Origin: Muscardinus avellanarius
Taxonomy: Eukaryota; Chordata; Mammalia; Rodentia; Gliridae
NCBI GenBank assembly: GCA_963383645.1
Contig: OY726560.1
Span: 65,465,823 to 65,529,822, forward strand
Reading direction: 5' to 3'
Length of the DNA: 64,000 nucleotides
Position numbers and translations under genes: made by a program. How positions within the stretch are numbered: the stretch's first letter is position 1; each line of letters opens with the position of its first letter. This document shows positions 1 to 10,612 of the stretch, one piece after another. The notes under the pieces were generated by a model. That model did not search any database. It worked only from the letters and a program-made list of their open reading frames with translations, and had not been told where the DNA came from.

Positions 1-84
1 GAATACTTGAGCCCTGTTTGAAGGCACACAAGGTCAGAAGAAGCAGAGATGAGAAACAAGTGCACTGATGGGACAGGAAATGGG

Positions 85-175
85 TTTTGCTCCCCACAGG
101 GCCACCAACCAGCTGTGTGACTTCAGATGTGTTCTTAAACCTCTCTGGCCCCAGAATTCCCAACTTTAATCAAAT
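85..175 (+). repeat. MIR-like fragment
   Basis: The stretch reads like the central part of an ancient MIR SINE: a 'ccagctgtgtgacttcag' core followed by 'aacctctctggccccag'. The MIR core normally runs 'agctgtgtgaccttgggcaa' then 'cctctctgggcctcag'. Divergence is high. The remainder of positions 1-710 holds nothing I recognise. Confidence 0.55.
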
Positions 176-710
176 TGATCCCAATGACAAACATTGCAAA
201 ATTCGATTCTGTGTGAGACATGAGTCTCAACTTGGTGCCAAGCCATGGCAATAGATGCTCAAATTCATCATAAAAGAGCAGTATTATTATTATTAACCAC
301 AAGCACTCCTTAGGATTTAGATACTCCACTGGTTATCACCCCTTCTCTCCCAGCCCAAGTTTTTGCTTTGATTACTGAGGCTTGATCAAAACCCATTGTT
401 CCAATAGTGTCAATGTTCCTGACCGTCTCTGGAGCCTCCGAGCGGTAAGGGAAGCTCATGCTTGAGTGTGATGTTCTCCCTTTCCACTCAGTTATGCAGG
501 ATACAGGGATCTCTCCATACTTTCCATCACTAACCCTGGAATCCATCAGCCCGGAGCTCTAAGCCATTAGCCTAGAAGATAAGCAGAAAATAACTGAACT
601 CAGAATAGCTTCAGTCTCTGCTAAGTCTTTACATTTCTAGTAATTATGAATTAATGGGCATTTGTCAAATGTTAATCTTTCATTTGTTTGCAAAAATCAT
701 GGAGCAACTG

Positions 711-915
711 CTTTTTTTTTCCCCCCCTGTACTAGGAATGAGCCCAGGGGCTCTACCTCCGGGCTACCTTCCCAGCCCTATTTTTTATTTTGAAACAGGG
801 TCTCACTAGGTTTATGAGAGTCTCACTATTTTCTGAGGCTGTTCCTTGAAGCTACGATCCTCCTGTCTCAGCCTCTCAAGTACTAGGATTACAAGTATGA
901 GCCACCATGCCTACC
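711..915 (-). mobile_element. B1-dID dimeric SINE
   Basis: Read on the minus strand this is a 7SL-derived B1 half, an A-rich linker and a tRNA-like ID half. On the plus strand it shows the T tract, 'gagcccaggggctctacctc', 'gaaacagggtctcac' and the B1 head 'gccaccatgcctac'. It is an old, diverged copy. Confidence 0.85.
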
Positions 916-1024
916 TTTGCAAAATATTTTTAAAAAGAAGTTATAAGTGAGGATTTATCTCCATATCTTCTGTTCTTTTCCACTGGTCTATGTGTATGTT
1001 TGTATGAAAATACCAAAAGATTAG

Positions 1025-1330
1025 GAATGTAATAACCCTATGACCCAGCTATACATTCCTAGGTATCTTTCCAAAAGAATTAAAAATTTATTATTGTGAT
1101 ACTTGCATAGCCAAATTAAGGAATCAATCTAGTGCCCACCAACAAATAAATGGATAAAATAATATGATAAGTATACACAATGAAGTTTTACTAGTCATTA
1201 AGAAGAGTAACATATGCCATTTGTAGAAAAATAGAACTTGACAACATTATACTAAGTGTGATCAGCCAGTCTCAGAAAGTCAAAGATCATATACTTTCTC
1301 TCATATGGAGAAACTATAGAGAAAATAGGA
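1025..1330 (+). mobile_element. Old L1, end of ORF2
   Basis: The stretch matches the well-known layout of the L1 ORF2 3' end: 'atgacccagctatacattcct', 'caacaaataaatggata', and a terminal block like 'catatggagaaactatag'. No open frame of useful length survives, so it is an ancient fossil. It continues into the 3' UTR-like segment that follows. Confidence 0.8.
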
Positions 1331-1900
1331 AAGAAAAGAGACTTTAGATAATTGAGAAGAGTGGCTGGTAGAATATTGGAAGTGGATAGAGAGAGGGGAG
1401 ACAGAGAACTGATAAAAGTCATTCAAATTATGCTATGCCCATGTATAAAGGTATCACTACCAATCTCACTCTGTGTGTGGGGAGGGAGTAGGGAGGGCTG
1501 GGACCTAAAAGGAAGCACATGGAGACCTGTCTGCATGTTTGTACCTGTGCCTTTGAACCTCATAATGTATAATTACAATGCATCAATAAAAGTAGAACAA
1601 AAAGGAAGCTATCTTACTCTTTCACGAAATCATATACCACGGGTGGAAGGAAAAGGGGACGGGTAAAGGAGGCTTGAGAAAAGAAACAGATCAAGTGTTA
1701 TGTACATACCTGAAGGTTTCACTGCCAATCTCACTAACATCTATGAGGAGGTGGGGGGGAAGTAGGGTGGGATCTGGAGGGATAACAAACAAGTGATGTG
1801 CACAGATATAAACCTACCACTCTGAATCTTACTATGCTGTATAATCCTGTATGGATAGAATTATTAAAAGAGCCTATAATAGCTTATAAGACACATGCCT
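1331..1900 (+). mobile_element. Old L1 3' UTR, apparently doubled
   Basis: Two similar blocks follow the ORF2 remnant, at about 1335-1600 and 1640-1870. Each has a GA-rich lead, 'accaatctcact', a G-rich tract, and an end near 'tataattacaatgcatcaa' plus 'taaaa'. The first ends with an AATAAA signal. The terminal motif resembles the tail of the composite elements at 13.3 and 18.5 kb. The doubling could be a tandem duplication or two L1 insertions side by side. Confidence 0.55.
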
Positions 1901-2040
1901 ATAAAATAATTATTAGCAGAGAGATGTTTTGTTTTTAAGGCAACATTTATTCCTAGTTCATACAAATTGTATCCCTAAGTTTAAAAATTCTAAAAATGTA
2001 CCAAAAATTGAATTAGTATACTATGAAAGCTTAGCTTCAT

Positions 2041-2203
2041 TTTTTTTTCTTTTTTGGTGGTACTGGGGATAGAACCCAGGGGCATTCTACCTCCAGGCTA
2101 CACTCCCAGACCTATTTTATATTCTATTTGGAAACAGGGTCTCTTAAACCAGCTGAGGCTGGCTTCGACCCTGCTGGATTCTCCTGTCCACCATGCCCGG
2201 CTC
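2041..2203 (-). mobile_element. B1-dID SINE, internally deleted
   Basis: It shows the minus-strand T tract, 'ggtggtactggggataga', 'cattctacctccagg' and the B1 head 'caccatgcccggctc'. The B1 half is shorter than in neighbouring copies because about 30 bases are missing before the head. Confidence 0.85.
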
Positions 2204-2543
2204 TTAGCTTCATTTTCAACCAAATTATCAATGCCATGAAAGTTCTATCCTTCTGTATATACACACTATTTTTGACAAGGCCACCTGTGGGTGTATAGAT
2301 TTGGTTATCTTATACATTCTCCAGCTCATTCATTCCCAGTAAGCACCAGCCTTCAGGAGCACCTGGCTTCCCTCTAGATCAGAGCCCTGGGTCTGAGTAC
2401 ACTCACCAGGTGGCCACGTAGCAGACCCCCATGGGGAAATGCAGCCTCCTTCTGCTCATGACTTTGTGAATGACTAAGGTTTTTAGTGATCATCCTCTTG
2501 CATCCTGCTCTCATACACACAAACACACACATACCATGCATTC

Positions 2544-2771
2544 TTTTTGAAGGAATTTTTTTTTTTTTTTTGGTGGTACTGGGGTTCCTGGAAGCCCTTC
2601 TACCTCCGGGCTACACTCCCAGACCTATTTTATATTTTTATTTAGAAACAGGGTCTCCTAAGCCAGCGCGCGCGGCTGGCTTCGAATCTGCGCGATCCTC
2701 CTGTCTCCGCCTCCCAAGCGCGGGGATTACAAGCGTGCGCCACCACGCCCGGCTTTTTTGAAGGAATTTTT
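2544..2771 (-). mobile_element. Young GC-rich B1-dID SINE with 17-bp TSD
   Basis: The element fills 2561-2754 and is flanked by the direct repeat 'tttttgaaggaattttt' at 2544-2560 and 2755-2771. Many CpG sites are intact (for example 'ccagcgcgcgcggctgg' and 'gtgcgccaccacgcccgg'), a sign of recent insertion. It belongs to the subfamily with a GCGCGC palindrome between the halves and an altered ID half ('gttcctggaagcccttctac' on the plus strand). Confidence 0.93.
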
Positions 2772-3109
2772 AGGAGTTGTTATATTTATTTTCTTGCGAG
2801 GTAAATAAGGCAACAGCGCATTCTTTCCTTCTTCGTTTAAAATGCCTGCTGAATACTCTCTGGAATGACTTCTGAGACAAAACACGTAATATGATAGATA
2901 TGTATATTATGGTGGTAAAATAAATCTGAAAATAAAAAGCCTGTCAAACAAAAAGCACAGGTATGCTCGAGGATGTGGGAAAGGCTGGTAGGAAAAAGCC
3001 AAGGCATCTAAGAGTCTAAGAAAGGCTGTTGCAGGCCCCAGTGACCACGACTATAATCACAGCAATTCAAACATGGAAAGCTTAGGCCGCTCCAAAACTG
3101 TATTTGGTT

Positions 3110-3197
3110 GGGTGGGGGGACAGTGCTAGAGATCAAACCCAAGGCCTCGCACGTGATAGGCAACCACTTTACCACCGAGCTATACCCTCAGGCCTGC
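3110..3197 (-). mobile_element. ID element (tRNA-derived SINE)
   Basis: On the plus strand 'agatcaaacccaaggcctc', 'gcacgtgataggcaaccac' and 'accaccgagctataccct' are the complement of a monomeric ID SINE with its B box and A box. Unlike the dID half it keeps the full spacer between the boxes. It is moderately diverged. Confidence 0.8.
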
Positions 3198-3235
3198 CTA
3201 TAGTATATTTACTTATTCATTTATTTATTTTTATA

Positions 3236-3396
3236 TTTGGGGGGTCACTCTATCTCTGAACTGCAGCACCAGCCAGTTTTAGGTTTTATTTTGAAACAAG
3301 GTCTTGTTATGTTGCTGAGGCTGGCCTCAAATTTGAGATTCTCCTGCCTCAAGATCCCAAATATTGGGGTTACGGGCATGTACCACCACACCGGGC
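3236..3396 (-). mobile_element. Diverged B1-dID SINE
   Basis: It contains 'tattttgaaacaaggtct', 'ttgctgaggctggcctc' and the B1 head 'accaccacaccgggct'. The ID half is badly decayed. It abuts the ID element at 3110-3197 across a TTTA-rich tract. Confidence 0.8.
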
Positions 3397-4142
3397 TTGC
3401 CTGTAGCATTTTAGCTTCGGGAACTTCTATGCTAGTGCAGGTCTTCACAGCCTCATATCAGGACTTCTGCAACATCTTGTCAATGATTTCCCATTCTCTG
3501 GTCCTACCCTCTTCTGTCTTCTTAAGAATCCACCTTCTTAAGAAAGTGGTGTTTACAGAGAATTACTTTCCTGCTCAGAACCCATTAGGTTTAGGAATCT
3601 TTAATTTTTATAACATTTTTCAACTTTATCAGTTCTCCAACTTTATCTATGCTATCTTCCCTACAGAAACCATCCACTTTAGGGAGGCCAGTTGCTCTGG
3701 CCCCAGAACTTATTTTAATTCTCACCTCCCAACTTTGTTCTAGATTATTCAGTATGCTAGCCCCACCCTAGAGAATCTGCACCTCCCCTCTGCTCAGCCA
3801 ATCAGGGGCGGCGTGGACAAGGCTCAGCTGAGAGCATGTGCCTGAGGGTCTGGCTGAATTCCAGCTACCTTTCACTAGCTGTACAATATGGACAGTTAAC
3901 TTTCTAAAACCATAAAAGGAAAAATAAGGTATAGCTGAATTTACCTTCAAAAGGCTATTGTAAAGACTATATGAGATTGTGTTTAATAAATAGCTATTTA
4001 TGTTACGCATTGTTGTTGTTATACAAACCTTGCCTAAGAGTCCAGCTTTTCCATGCCCATGAGGGCTTCTTGGACTCCTACATCCAATACTTTCTTCTCC
4101 CCCTCTCCCTGTTCTACTCTACTTACTGGTAGGGGACGTTCC
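3397..4142. other. No recognised feature
   Basis: This is AT-rich single-copy-looking sequence between SINEs. Open frames in it are short and show no family resemblance. Confidence 0.5.
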
Positions 4143-4230
4143 CATCTTTCTTTTGATACTAGGGATTGAACCTAGTGGAATTCTATCTTTGAGTTACATC
4201 CCAGCCATAAATAAATAAATAAATGAATAA

Positions 4231-4295
<65 letters not shown>

Positions 4296-4432
4296 TATTT
4301 TTAACAGGTTTTCACTGTGTTGCTGAGAGCCTTGCTAAGTTGCTGGGGATGGTCTCAAGCCACAATCTGAGCCTCCTGTCTCAGCCTCTCGAATGCTTGG
4401 ATTACAAATGTGTGCCACCACACCCAGCTGGA
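4143..4432 (-). mobile_element. B1-dID SINE with GA microsatellite in linker
   Basis: The ID half ('actagggattgaacctag') is at 4155-4207 and the B1 half ('ttttcactgtgttgctgag' to 'caccacacccagct') is at 4300-4430. The linker between them has expanded into an AATA run and then a pure GA run. Confidence 0.88.
4232..4294 (+). repeat. (GA)n microsatellite
   Basis: An almost uninterrupted run of about 30 GA units with one AA interruption near 4281. It arose inside the A-rich linker of the surrounding SINE. Confidence 0.97.
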
Positions 4433-5463
4433 AAGGTTTCCATCTTAATTTCCCAAGTGAAATAAGTGGCTGTGTGAAGTAACTCTTCTCTCCTCTGCCC
4501 ACATATGAGCATAGCTCTTTTCTGAGACCTGCCCAGCGCTGTTTCACCTGATTCAATAAATCCAATATGGGTGTCAGTGTTCCTCTCCTTTCCATAAAAT
4601 GATACATATAAACCAATTCTCTGCTGACAAGGAACAAATAAATGTCTTTGATCTATAACCTTGCCTTTATCTTGCCCTTCTCAGAACAGCTTAGGCAGAG
4701 TCTTCCTCTAGGATAATAAATCCATTCATTTGTAAAAGGAAACGCAAACAGGAAACATTTAATACAGAGAGGGAGATCTGATGATAGAATCATCCAGACT
4801 ACACAGAAGGAGGCCAAAGGCTGGTTGATCCTGGCTGCAAATCAATCCTACTGTGAAATGACTTCCAGCCGTCCCCAACTTCTTAGAAGTGGGCTGGGAA
4901 TTTATAGGCTTGAAATCTTCAGTTAGGGACTTGTCAGTCTGGGGTGGACATGGATGGTCACAGGGTATGGAGTCCCGGCTTGCTCACTGTGACTGTTCTG
5001 AGGTCAGGGACAGCTGCCTTGTGACCTGACAGACAGAGATGGCTCCTTCATCTCTGGAGATGGTCTTTCTGATCTGCCAAATGAACCAGGCTTGTTGAGG
5101 GGTCAAATTAGATAAAAACACACATGTACGCCTTTGGTAAGATTGATGTATAATGCCAAAATCAATCTAGCATAAAAAGTACTTTACAGATTAAAGGCCT
5201 GAAAGATTTGTGTATGTTATTCCTGAAATACTTTTTTAAAAAGTCTTATTCTTTTTTTTTTTAAAAAAAAGTCTTATTCTTATATAACCTGGAAACACAA
5301 AGATATTTATTTCTCTTTAAAGCATTATCAGGAAGGTAATCACTTATTATGTCTCAAAGGCATTATAATGCTGCAGATAGCAGGCATCAGATCTTTCTAA
5401 TACGCATATAATACTTTGATCTGATATTTTGGATCTCTGTCAGTGTTTTCATATTATCTTAGA
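4433..5463. other. No recognised feature; small tandem duplication
   Basis: There is no gene or repeat I can name. A short imperfect tandem duplication lies at 5231-5280: two copies of a T-run, A-run and 'gtcttattct'. Confidence 0.5.
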
Positions 5464-5665
5464 GAGGCAATACAATAGAGTTGCTGAGAATACAAGTTCT
5501 AGGAAGGGCTACCCTGCCAAGGTTCAAAGTCCTGTCAGGCTACTTGCAACCATGTGATCGAGCAAGCCATTTTACTTTTCTGGGCTTCAGTTATTTCGCT
5601 GATGTGCAGTGTAATAATATTTACATCATAGATCTGTTGTGAAAATTATAGGATTGTTGCTCTTG
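5464..5665 (+). mobile_element. MIR SINE
   Basis: The order of motifs follows the MIR consensus: an 'agttctaggaagggc' lead, a 'caaagtcctg' block, 'ttttctgggcttcag', then 'taataatatttacatcatag' and 'gttgtgaaaattat'. It is ancient and 5' to 3' nearly complete. Confidence 0.75.
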
Positions 5666-5689
5666 TTCCCATCATGTCCACATCCCAAA

Positions 5690-5920
5690 GCTATCTGATT
5701 TTTTTTTTTTTTTTGCAGTACTGGGGATGGAACCCAGGGATATTCTACCTCAGAGCTACACCTCTAGTTCTATTTTTTATTCTTTAGTTTGAAACAGGGT
5801 TTCACTGAGTTGCGAAGGACCTCACTAAGTAGCTGAGGCTGGCAGCAAACCACAATTCTCCTGTCTTAGCATCCTAAATGCTGGGATTACAAGCCACATA
5901 CCCAGTGCTATCTGATTTTT
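5690..5920 (-). mobile_element. B1-dID SINE with TSD
   Basis: The insertion occupies about 5704-5906 and is flanked by the direct repeat 'gctatctgattttt' (5690-5703 and 5907-5920). The B1 head is slightly shortened ('aagccacatacccag'). The right-hand duplication overlaps the start of the large inverted repeat by three bases. Confidence 0.92.
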
Positions 5921-6060
5921 AATATAATTATTTGAGTATAAAGAGTGTGAGAATCATTGGGTAACTGAAGGCTGAAAAGAAAACCATTGCCTAGTGATGT
6001 CAATGACATGCAAAAACAACTTTCTCCTGAAGCTGTCAAGGCAAATATGAAAGGCATAGC
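5918..6060 (+). repeat. Left arm of perfect 143-bp inverted repeat
   Basis: Every base of this arm is the reverse complement of 6426-6568; I compared both arms in full and saw no mismatch or gap. The arm starts inside the target duplication of the preceding SINE and ends at 'aaaggcatagc'. It contains no repeat family I recognise. Confidence 0.97.
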
Positions 6061-6425
6061 ATTTTCAGGTACTTCTTACTGTTATAGACATGGTATGGTA
6101 CAGTGCTTCTCCAACTTTGGTGAAAGGCTGGTTTCTGTTTTATTTCCAGTTTGTTGTAGATCAATACTTTTTTCAAATGCAATTAGAATGTGTGGTCATG
6201 TCAAATTGCTGTAAGAGTCATGATTGCTTATTCTCACTATCTCATTGGGCACCAACACAATACACTTGCCATCTTTCTTGGCTGCCCGGTATCTAAACTG
6301 TCTTTTCAGGTTTGGAGAATTTGCAGTGTCCTGAAACAAGGATCTATTCCAGAAGCTAAAAAGGTGAGCTACCTGAATTCCCAAGGCTTCTTTGCACCTA
6401 AAATATGGGCACATAAACCAACAAA
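6061..6425. other. 365-bp spacer of the inverted repeat
   Basis: Unique sequence between the two arms. It carries several short overlapping open frames but none resembles a known family. The block around 6104-6150 ('ttctccaactttggtgaa') faintly recalls DNA-transposon ends, but not enough to name one. Confidence 0.5.
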
Positions 6426-6568
6426 GCTATGCCTTTCATATTTGCCTTGACAGCTTCAGGAGAAAGTTGTTTTTGCATGTCATTGACATCACTAGGCAAT
6501 GGTTTTCTTTTCAGCCTTCAGTTACCCAATGATTCTCACACTCTTTATACTCAAATAATTATATTAAA
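6426..6568 (-). repeat. Right arm of perfect 143-bp inverted repeat
   Basis: Exact reverse complement of 5918-6060, beginning 'gctatgccttt' and ending 'ataattatattaaa'. Identity stops abruptly at both ends. Past 6568 the sequence diverges to 'tcaaagactctag', so no trace of the neighbouring SINE was copied. Confidence 0.97.
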
Positions 6569-6734
6569 TCAAAGACTCTAGACTTTGAATAAGAAGCCAT
6601 GAATTGGAGAAGTGGAGGCTATGGAAGCCATTTTGGTGAGACTGTTGGCAGATACATCATTTCCCAAAGGCAGTGGTAGTGATAGCTGCAGAGGCTGTTG
6701 CCCATGTTTAGGATTAGTCATTGTATTAGCTATA

Positions 6735-7215
6735 TATCTCTGTGTTATAAATTGCCCCAAAACTCCGTGGCTTTAAATAACAAAGAACATTATTTTTTTT
6801 TCTCTCAATTTCTGTGGATCAAAGATTTGAAACACTTGATTTAGTATTTGTGACTCCGAAATCTCAAAAGTTTGCAGTCAGCATATTAGCTGAGGCTGCA
6901 CTCATCTGAAGGTGTGACTGGGGGTGGAGATTGGCTTCCACTGGGGCCATTTAACTGGGAAATTGGTGCCTGATAGCACGTGGCCTCCGCTGTTTCCAAG
7001 GTTCCTGGTATGTTCTCAGATCATGGCAGCTGGCATCTCCTAGAGTATGAAACTTAATAAACCAAGTGTAAGCTTTTCACTGTCCTTTAGAACTGTTCCT
7101 CAGAGTTACACACACCATCATTCCTGCCAAATTCTCCTGATCACATAGAATAGCACTGACTCAGTGTGGAAGGAGAGAGTGCAAAGGCATGAACACCATA
7201 TGCAAGGCTCACTGG
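6735..7215 (+). mobile_element. Ancient mammalian LTR-like interspersed repeat
   Basis: The motif order matches a widespread old mammalian repeat: 'ataaattgccccaaaactcc', 'tggctttaaataaca', 'ctgaggctgcactcatctg', 'aaggtgtgactggggg', 'catggcagctggcatctcc' and 'tcctgccaaattctcctg'. I recognise the pattern but cannot place it firmly in a family; an old LTR is my first guess. Confidence 0.5.
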
Positions 7216-7287
7216 GGCCATCTTGCAGAGTGACTACCCAGGGCATGCTGTGGCAGCTGGCCTTCAGACAGCAGGGTCAAACCATGT

Positions 7288-8640
7288 TTTTATTTTATTT
7301 ATTTATTTATTTATTTATTTTTTAGTTCTTTGAAGAATTTTATTTGTATTTTTTTCTTTTAACAATTTTTTTACTGAACATAAATAGTATACATTTAAAC
7401 TATATTTGGTGCCCTCTCCCCCCCGCCCCGGTTTTCCCTTCCCCCCTCCCACCAATGGTTGTCCAGGTTAACCATGTCTTATTCATAATATTACACATGT
7501 TCAGATGTAGACCCTCATTAATCAAGATCGGCCTTCCTCCTCTCCTATCTTTCCATTCAAACTTAGCTAGTATTTCCCCTCTAATATCTGGAGTCCCACT
7601 GGTATCCTTTGTGTTTTCTAGTTTGGGCATATTAGAGGAAACATATGTATCTTCTCCTTCTGTGCTTGGCTGATCTCACTTAACATAATGTTCTCCAGGG
7701 CTTTCCATCTTCTTGCAAATGATATAATTTTGTTCTTCTTTATGGCTGAATAGAATTCCATTGTGTGTATTTCCCACAGTTTTGCTATCCATGCATCTGT
7801 TGATGGTGATCTGGGTTGGTTCCATTTTTTGGCTATTACAAATTGTGCTGCTATGAACATAGGTATGCATATGTTGCTGTATTTCTCTGAATTCAACCCC
7901 TTTGGAAAGATACCTAGGAGTGGTAGAGCTGGATCATATGGTGGATCTATTCCCACCTTTCTTAGGAATCTCCACACAGATCTCCATAGTGGTTGAACTA
8001 GTTTGCATTCCCACCAACAGTGTAAAAGAGTTCCTCTTTCCCCACATCCTCGCCAGCATTTGTTGTTGTTTGATTTCTTTATGCTTGCTACTCTGACTGG
8101 GGTTAGATGGAATCTCAGTGTAGTTTTGATTTGCATCTCCCTGATGGCCAATGATGTAGAACATCTTTTCATGTATCTATTGGCCCTTTGTATCTCTTCT
8201 TTTGTGAAGTGTGTATTTAGTTCATTTGCCCATTTCTTGATTGGGTTGTTTGTTTTGCCAGTGTAGAGTCTTTTGAGCTCTTTGTATATTCTGGATATTA
8301 GCCCCCTATCAGAATGGTGGCTGGTAAAGATCCTTTCCCATTCTGTCGGCTTCCTCTTTAGGTTATTGATAGTTTCCTTTCATGAGAAGAAACTTTTTAG
8401 TTTGATGCCATCCCACTTGTTTATTCCTGCTTTAATTTCCTGAGCTTTGGGGGTTTTGTTGAGAAAGTTATTGCCTGTGCAAATATGTTGTAGTGTTGAA
8501 CCTATGCTCTCCTCTACTAACTTCACAGTCTCAGGTCTAATTTCTAAGTCTTTGATCCATCTTGAGTTGATTCCTGTGTTTGGTGAGATATAGGGGTTTA
8601 GATTCATCTTTTTACAAATGGTTAGCCAGTTCTCCATTTT
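7288..8640 (-). mobile_element. 5'-truncated L1: end of ORF2 plus 3' UTR
   Basis: Read on the minus strand this L1 starts abruptly at about 8640 inside ORF2, runs through the ORF2 C-terminus (stop at 7618), then the 3' UTR with its polypurine tract (complement at 7415-7460) and an A-rich tail (TTTA run at 7288-7322). About 1.35 kb is present, the typical outcome of incomplete reverse transcription. It is among the better preserved L1 copies here. Confidence 0.93.
7618..8637 (-). pseudogene. L1 ORF2 C-terminal fragment
   Basis: This is the C-terminal end of the L1 endonuclease/reverse transcriptase polyprotein. The frame reads from 'ENWLTICKKMNLNPY' (8637) to a stop near 8380, then resumes in the same frame from 8172 to 7618. 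The segment includes '[15 protein letters not shown]' and the cysteine motif CX3CX7HX4C ('[18 protein letters not shown]'), with all four ligands present, and '[12 protein letters not shown]'. The endonuclease and catalytic RT domains are absent because the insert is 5' truncated, and an internal stop breaks what remains. Confidence 0.93.
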
Positions 8641-8930
8641 TAAAGCACCTCACATGACTGAGATGTCTCCAAGCCTGGTTCTTTGGCTCCCCTCTTAGAA
8701 ATGCAGTGAGTTACCGAATATTCTTTATCCAATTTCCTTTTGATTAAAGTTGTTAAATTAACTAGAGTTGGTTTTGGTTTGTTGTAAAAAAAAAAATAGA
8801 AGAGTAACAACAAACCTCTTTCAGATATATTTTGAGGAAAAGACAATGTTACATAATTTTATCTGACTTTCCTGGAAAGCAATCTAGTATGTTTTCACAG
8901 CATGGAAAGCTTGGTTATAAAATATTAGAA
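8641..8930. other. No recognised feature
   Basis: A short unique interval between an L1 and a SINE. An A run occurs at 8787-8797. Confidence 0.5.
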
Positions 8931-8933
8931 TAT

Positions 8934-9066
8934 AAACCGGCATGGTGGCACTTGCTTATAATCCCAATATTTGGGAGGCTGAGGCAGGAGGATCACAGGT
9001 TAACAGCCAGCGTCCGCTACTTGGTGAGGTCCTCTACAACTTAGTGAGACTCCATTTTAAAATAAA
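8934..9066 (+). mobile_element. B1 half of a SINE split by L1
   Basis: It begins 'aaccggcatggtggcac' and ends with 'gtgagactccattttaaaa'. The ID half of the same SINE reappears at about 9900-9978, so the L1 landed in the A-rich linker. Confidence 0.88.
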
Positions 9067-9860
9067 AATAATGTTCTCCAGGTCTTTCCATCTTCTTGCG
9101 AATGACATGATTTTGTTCTTCTTTACAGCTGAGTATAATTCCATTGTGTGTATTTCCCATAAGTTTGCAATCCATTCATCTGTTGATGGAGATCGAGGTT
9201 GGTTTCATATTTTGGCTATTATGAACTGTGCTGCTATGAACATGGGTATGCGTATGTTACTGTAGTCCTCTGATTTCAACCCCTTTGGAAAGATACCCAG
9301 GAGTGGTATAGCCAGATCATACGTGGGATCTATTCCCAATTTTCTAAGAAATCTCCATAGCGCCTGAACTAGTTTGTACTCCCACCAACAGTGTAAAAGA
9401 GTTCCTCTCTTCCCACATTCTTGCCAGCATTTGTTTTTATTTGATTTCTTTATGCTTGCCACTCTGATTGGGGTTAGATAGAATTTCAGTATTCGCAAGA
9501 AGATGGAAAGACTGGGAGAACATTATGTTAAGTGAAATCAGCCAAACACAGAAAGAGAAGGGACATATGTTTTCTCTAATATACCCAAACTAGGGAGTAT
9601 TAGGAATGCCAGAGGGACTCCAGATAATGGAGGGGAAACCTCAGCAGGGCTAGAATGGAAGAATAGGAGAGAAAGAAAGCTGAGCTTGATTAATTGAGGA
9701 GCTACATCTGAATATGTGTAAAAGTATAAATATAGCATGGTCAACCTGGACACTCATTGTTGGGAGGGAAGAAAGGGGAAGTAGGGAAGGAGAGGGCACC
9801 AAGTACAGTCTGAATATATGCCATTTTTAATATGTTCCACATAAAAATAAAAAATAAATG
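9067..9860 (+). mobile_element. 5'-inverted (twin-primed) L1 insertion
   Basis: Positions 9069-9490 are L1 ORF2 in minus orientation; 9491-9860 is the continuing ORF2 end and 3' UTR in plus orientation, ending in an A-rich tail. The two parts overlap by about 30 bp of L1 sequence: the start of the left part and the start of the right part are near-exact reverse complements ('cttcttgcg' and 'cgcaagaag'). This is the signature of twin priming. The 3' UTR contains 'ggtcaacctggacactc', a purine-rich tract and 'tatgccatttttaatatg'. Confidence 0.93.
9205..9498 (-). pseudogene. L1 ORF2 fragment in the inverted part
   Basis: The peptide keeps '[15 protein letters not shown]' and the cysteine-motif region '[18 protein letters not shown]', where the last cysteine ligand has become tyrosine. 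It is only the distal C-terminal part of ORF2 and is nonfunctional. Its homologue at 7618-8637 retains the cysteine. Confidence 0.92.
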
Positions 9861-9897
9861 TAAAAGGATATAAAGTAAAATAAAATATAAAATTTTA

Positions 9898-9985
9898 AAA
9901 ATAAAGAATAAAAATAGGGCTGGAAGTATAGCTCAGAGATAGAACGCCCCTAGGTTCCATGCCCAGTACCGCCAAAAAAAAAAAA
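9898..9985 (+). mobile_element. ID half of the split B1-dID SINE
   Basis: It reads 'agggctggaagtatagctc', 'agaacgcccctaggttcc' and 'cagtaccgccaaaa', then an A-rich tail. It pairs with the B1 half at 8934-9066. Confidence 0.88.
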
Positions 9986-10237
9986 CCAAAACAAAAAACA
10001 AACAAACAAAAAAACCCTACTCTTTTCTAGACACGTTTTGTAATAAAAGAGTTGTATAACATTGTTATCCAATAAGACACTGGGCTAATTTCTTGGCAGA
10101 GCAAGACAACACCTATTATGATTAATTTTAGGCACACTAGAATAAATTTTACTTCTCAAAATAACTTCTTCATGAGTTAATATTCTTTACATAATAAAAA
10201 GTTTGCAAAATTGTAAGAATAATAAAAATAATAAGAA

Positions 10238-10325
10238 ATAGGGACGAGGGAATAGCTCTAAGGTAGAATGACCATGGGTTCAATCTCCAGAACAGCAAAA
10301 ATAAATAAATTAATTAATTAATTAA
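10238..10325 (+). mobile_element. Isolated dID half
   Basis: It contains 'gggacgagggaatagctct', 'aaggtagaatgaccatgg', 'gttcaatctccag' and an AATT/AATA-rich tail. No B1 half precedes it, so it is a 5'-truncated B1-dID or a lone dID. Confidence 0.7.
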
Positions 10326-10475
10326 TAGAATATATTTTCTGTTTCCAAATGGACCACAGCCTTGTCTCACAGTGACTCATCTTTCATTGCAAAGCATAAA
10401 TATGTGTGTCCATAAGTTACAATTTAGGCCACAAAAAAGTTTCACTAAAATAACTACATTAGCAAAACATCTTTT

Positions 10476-10476
10476 C

Positions 10477-10566
<90 letters not shown>

Positions 10567-10612
10567 CTGTGTTTATATATACATATATATGTATATATAA
10601 AAAACCATTCTG

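Noticed and set aside
3237..3743. 168-codon plus-strand frame
   Set aside because: Its first third is antisense to a B1-dID SINE, the rest is unique sequence, and no homology is evident.
5987..6450. Overlapping short frames in and between the inverted-repeat arms
   Set aside because: They are symmetric by-products of the palindrome; none shows a domain.
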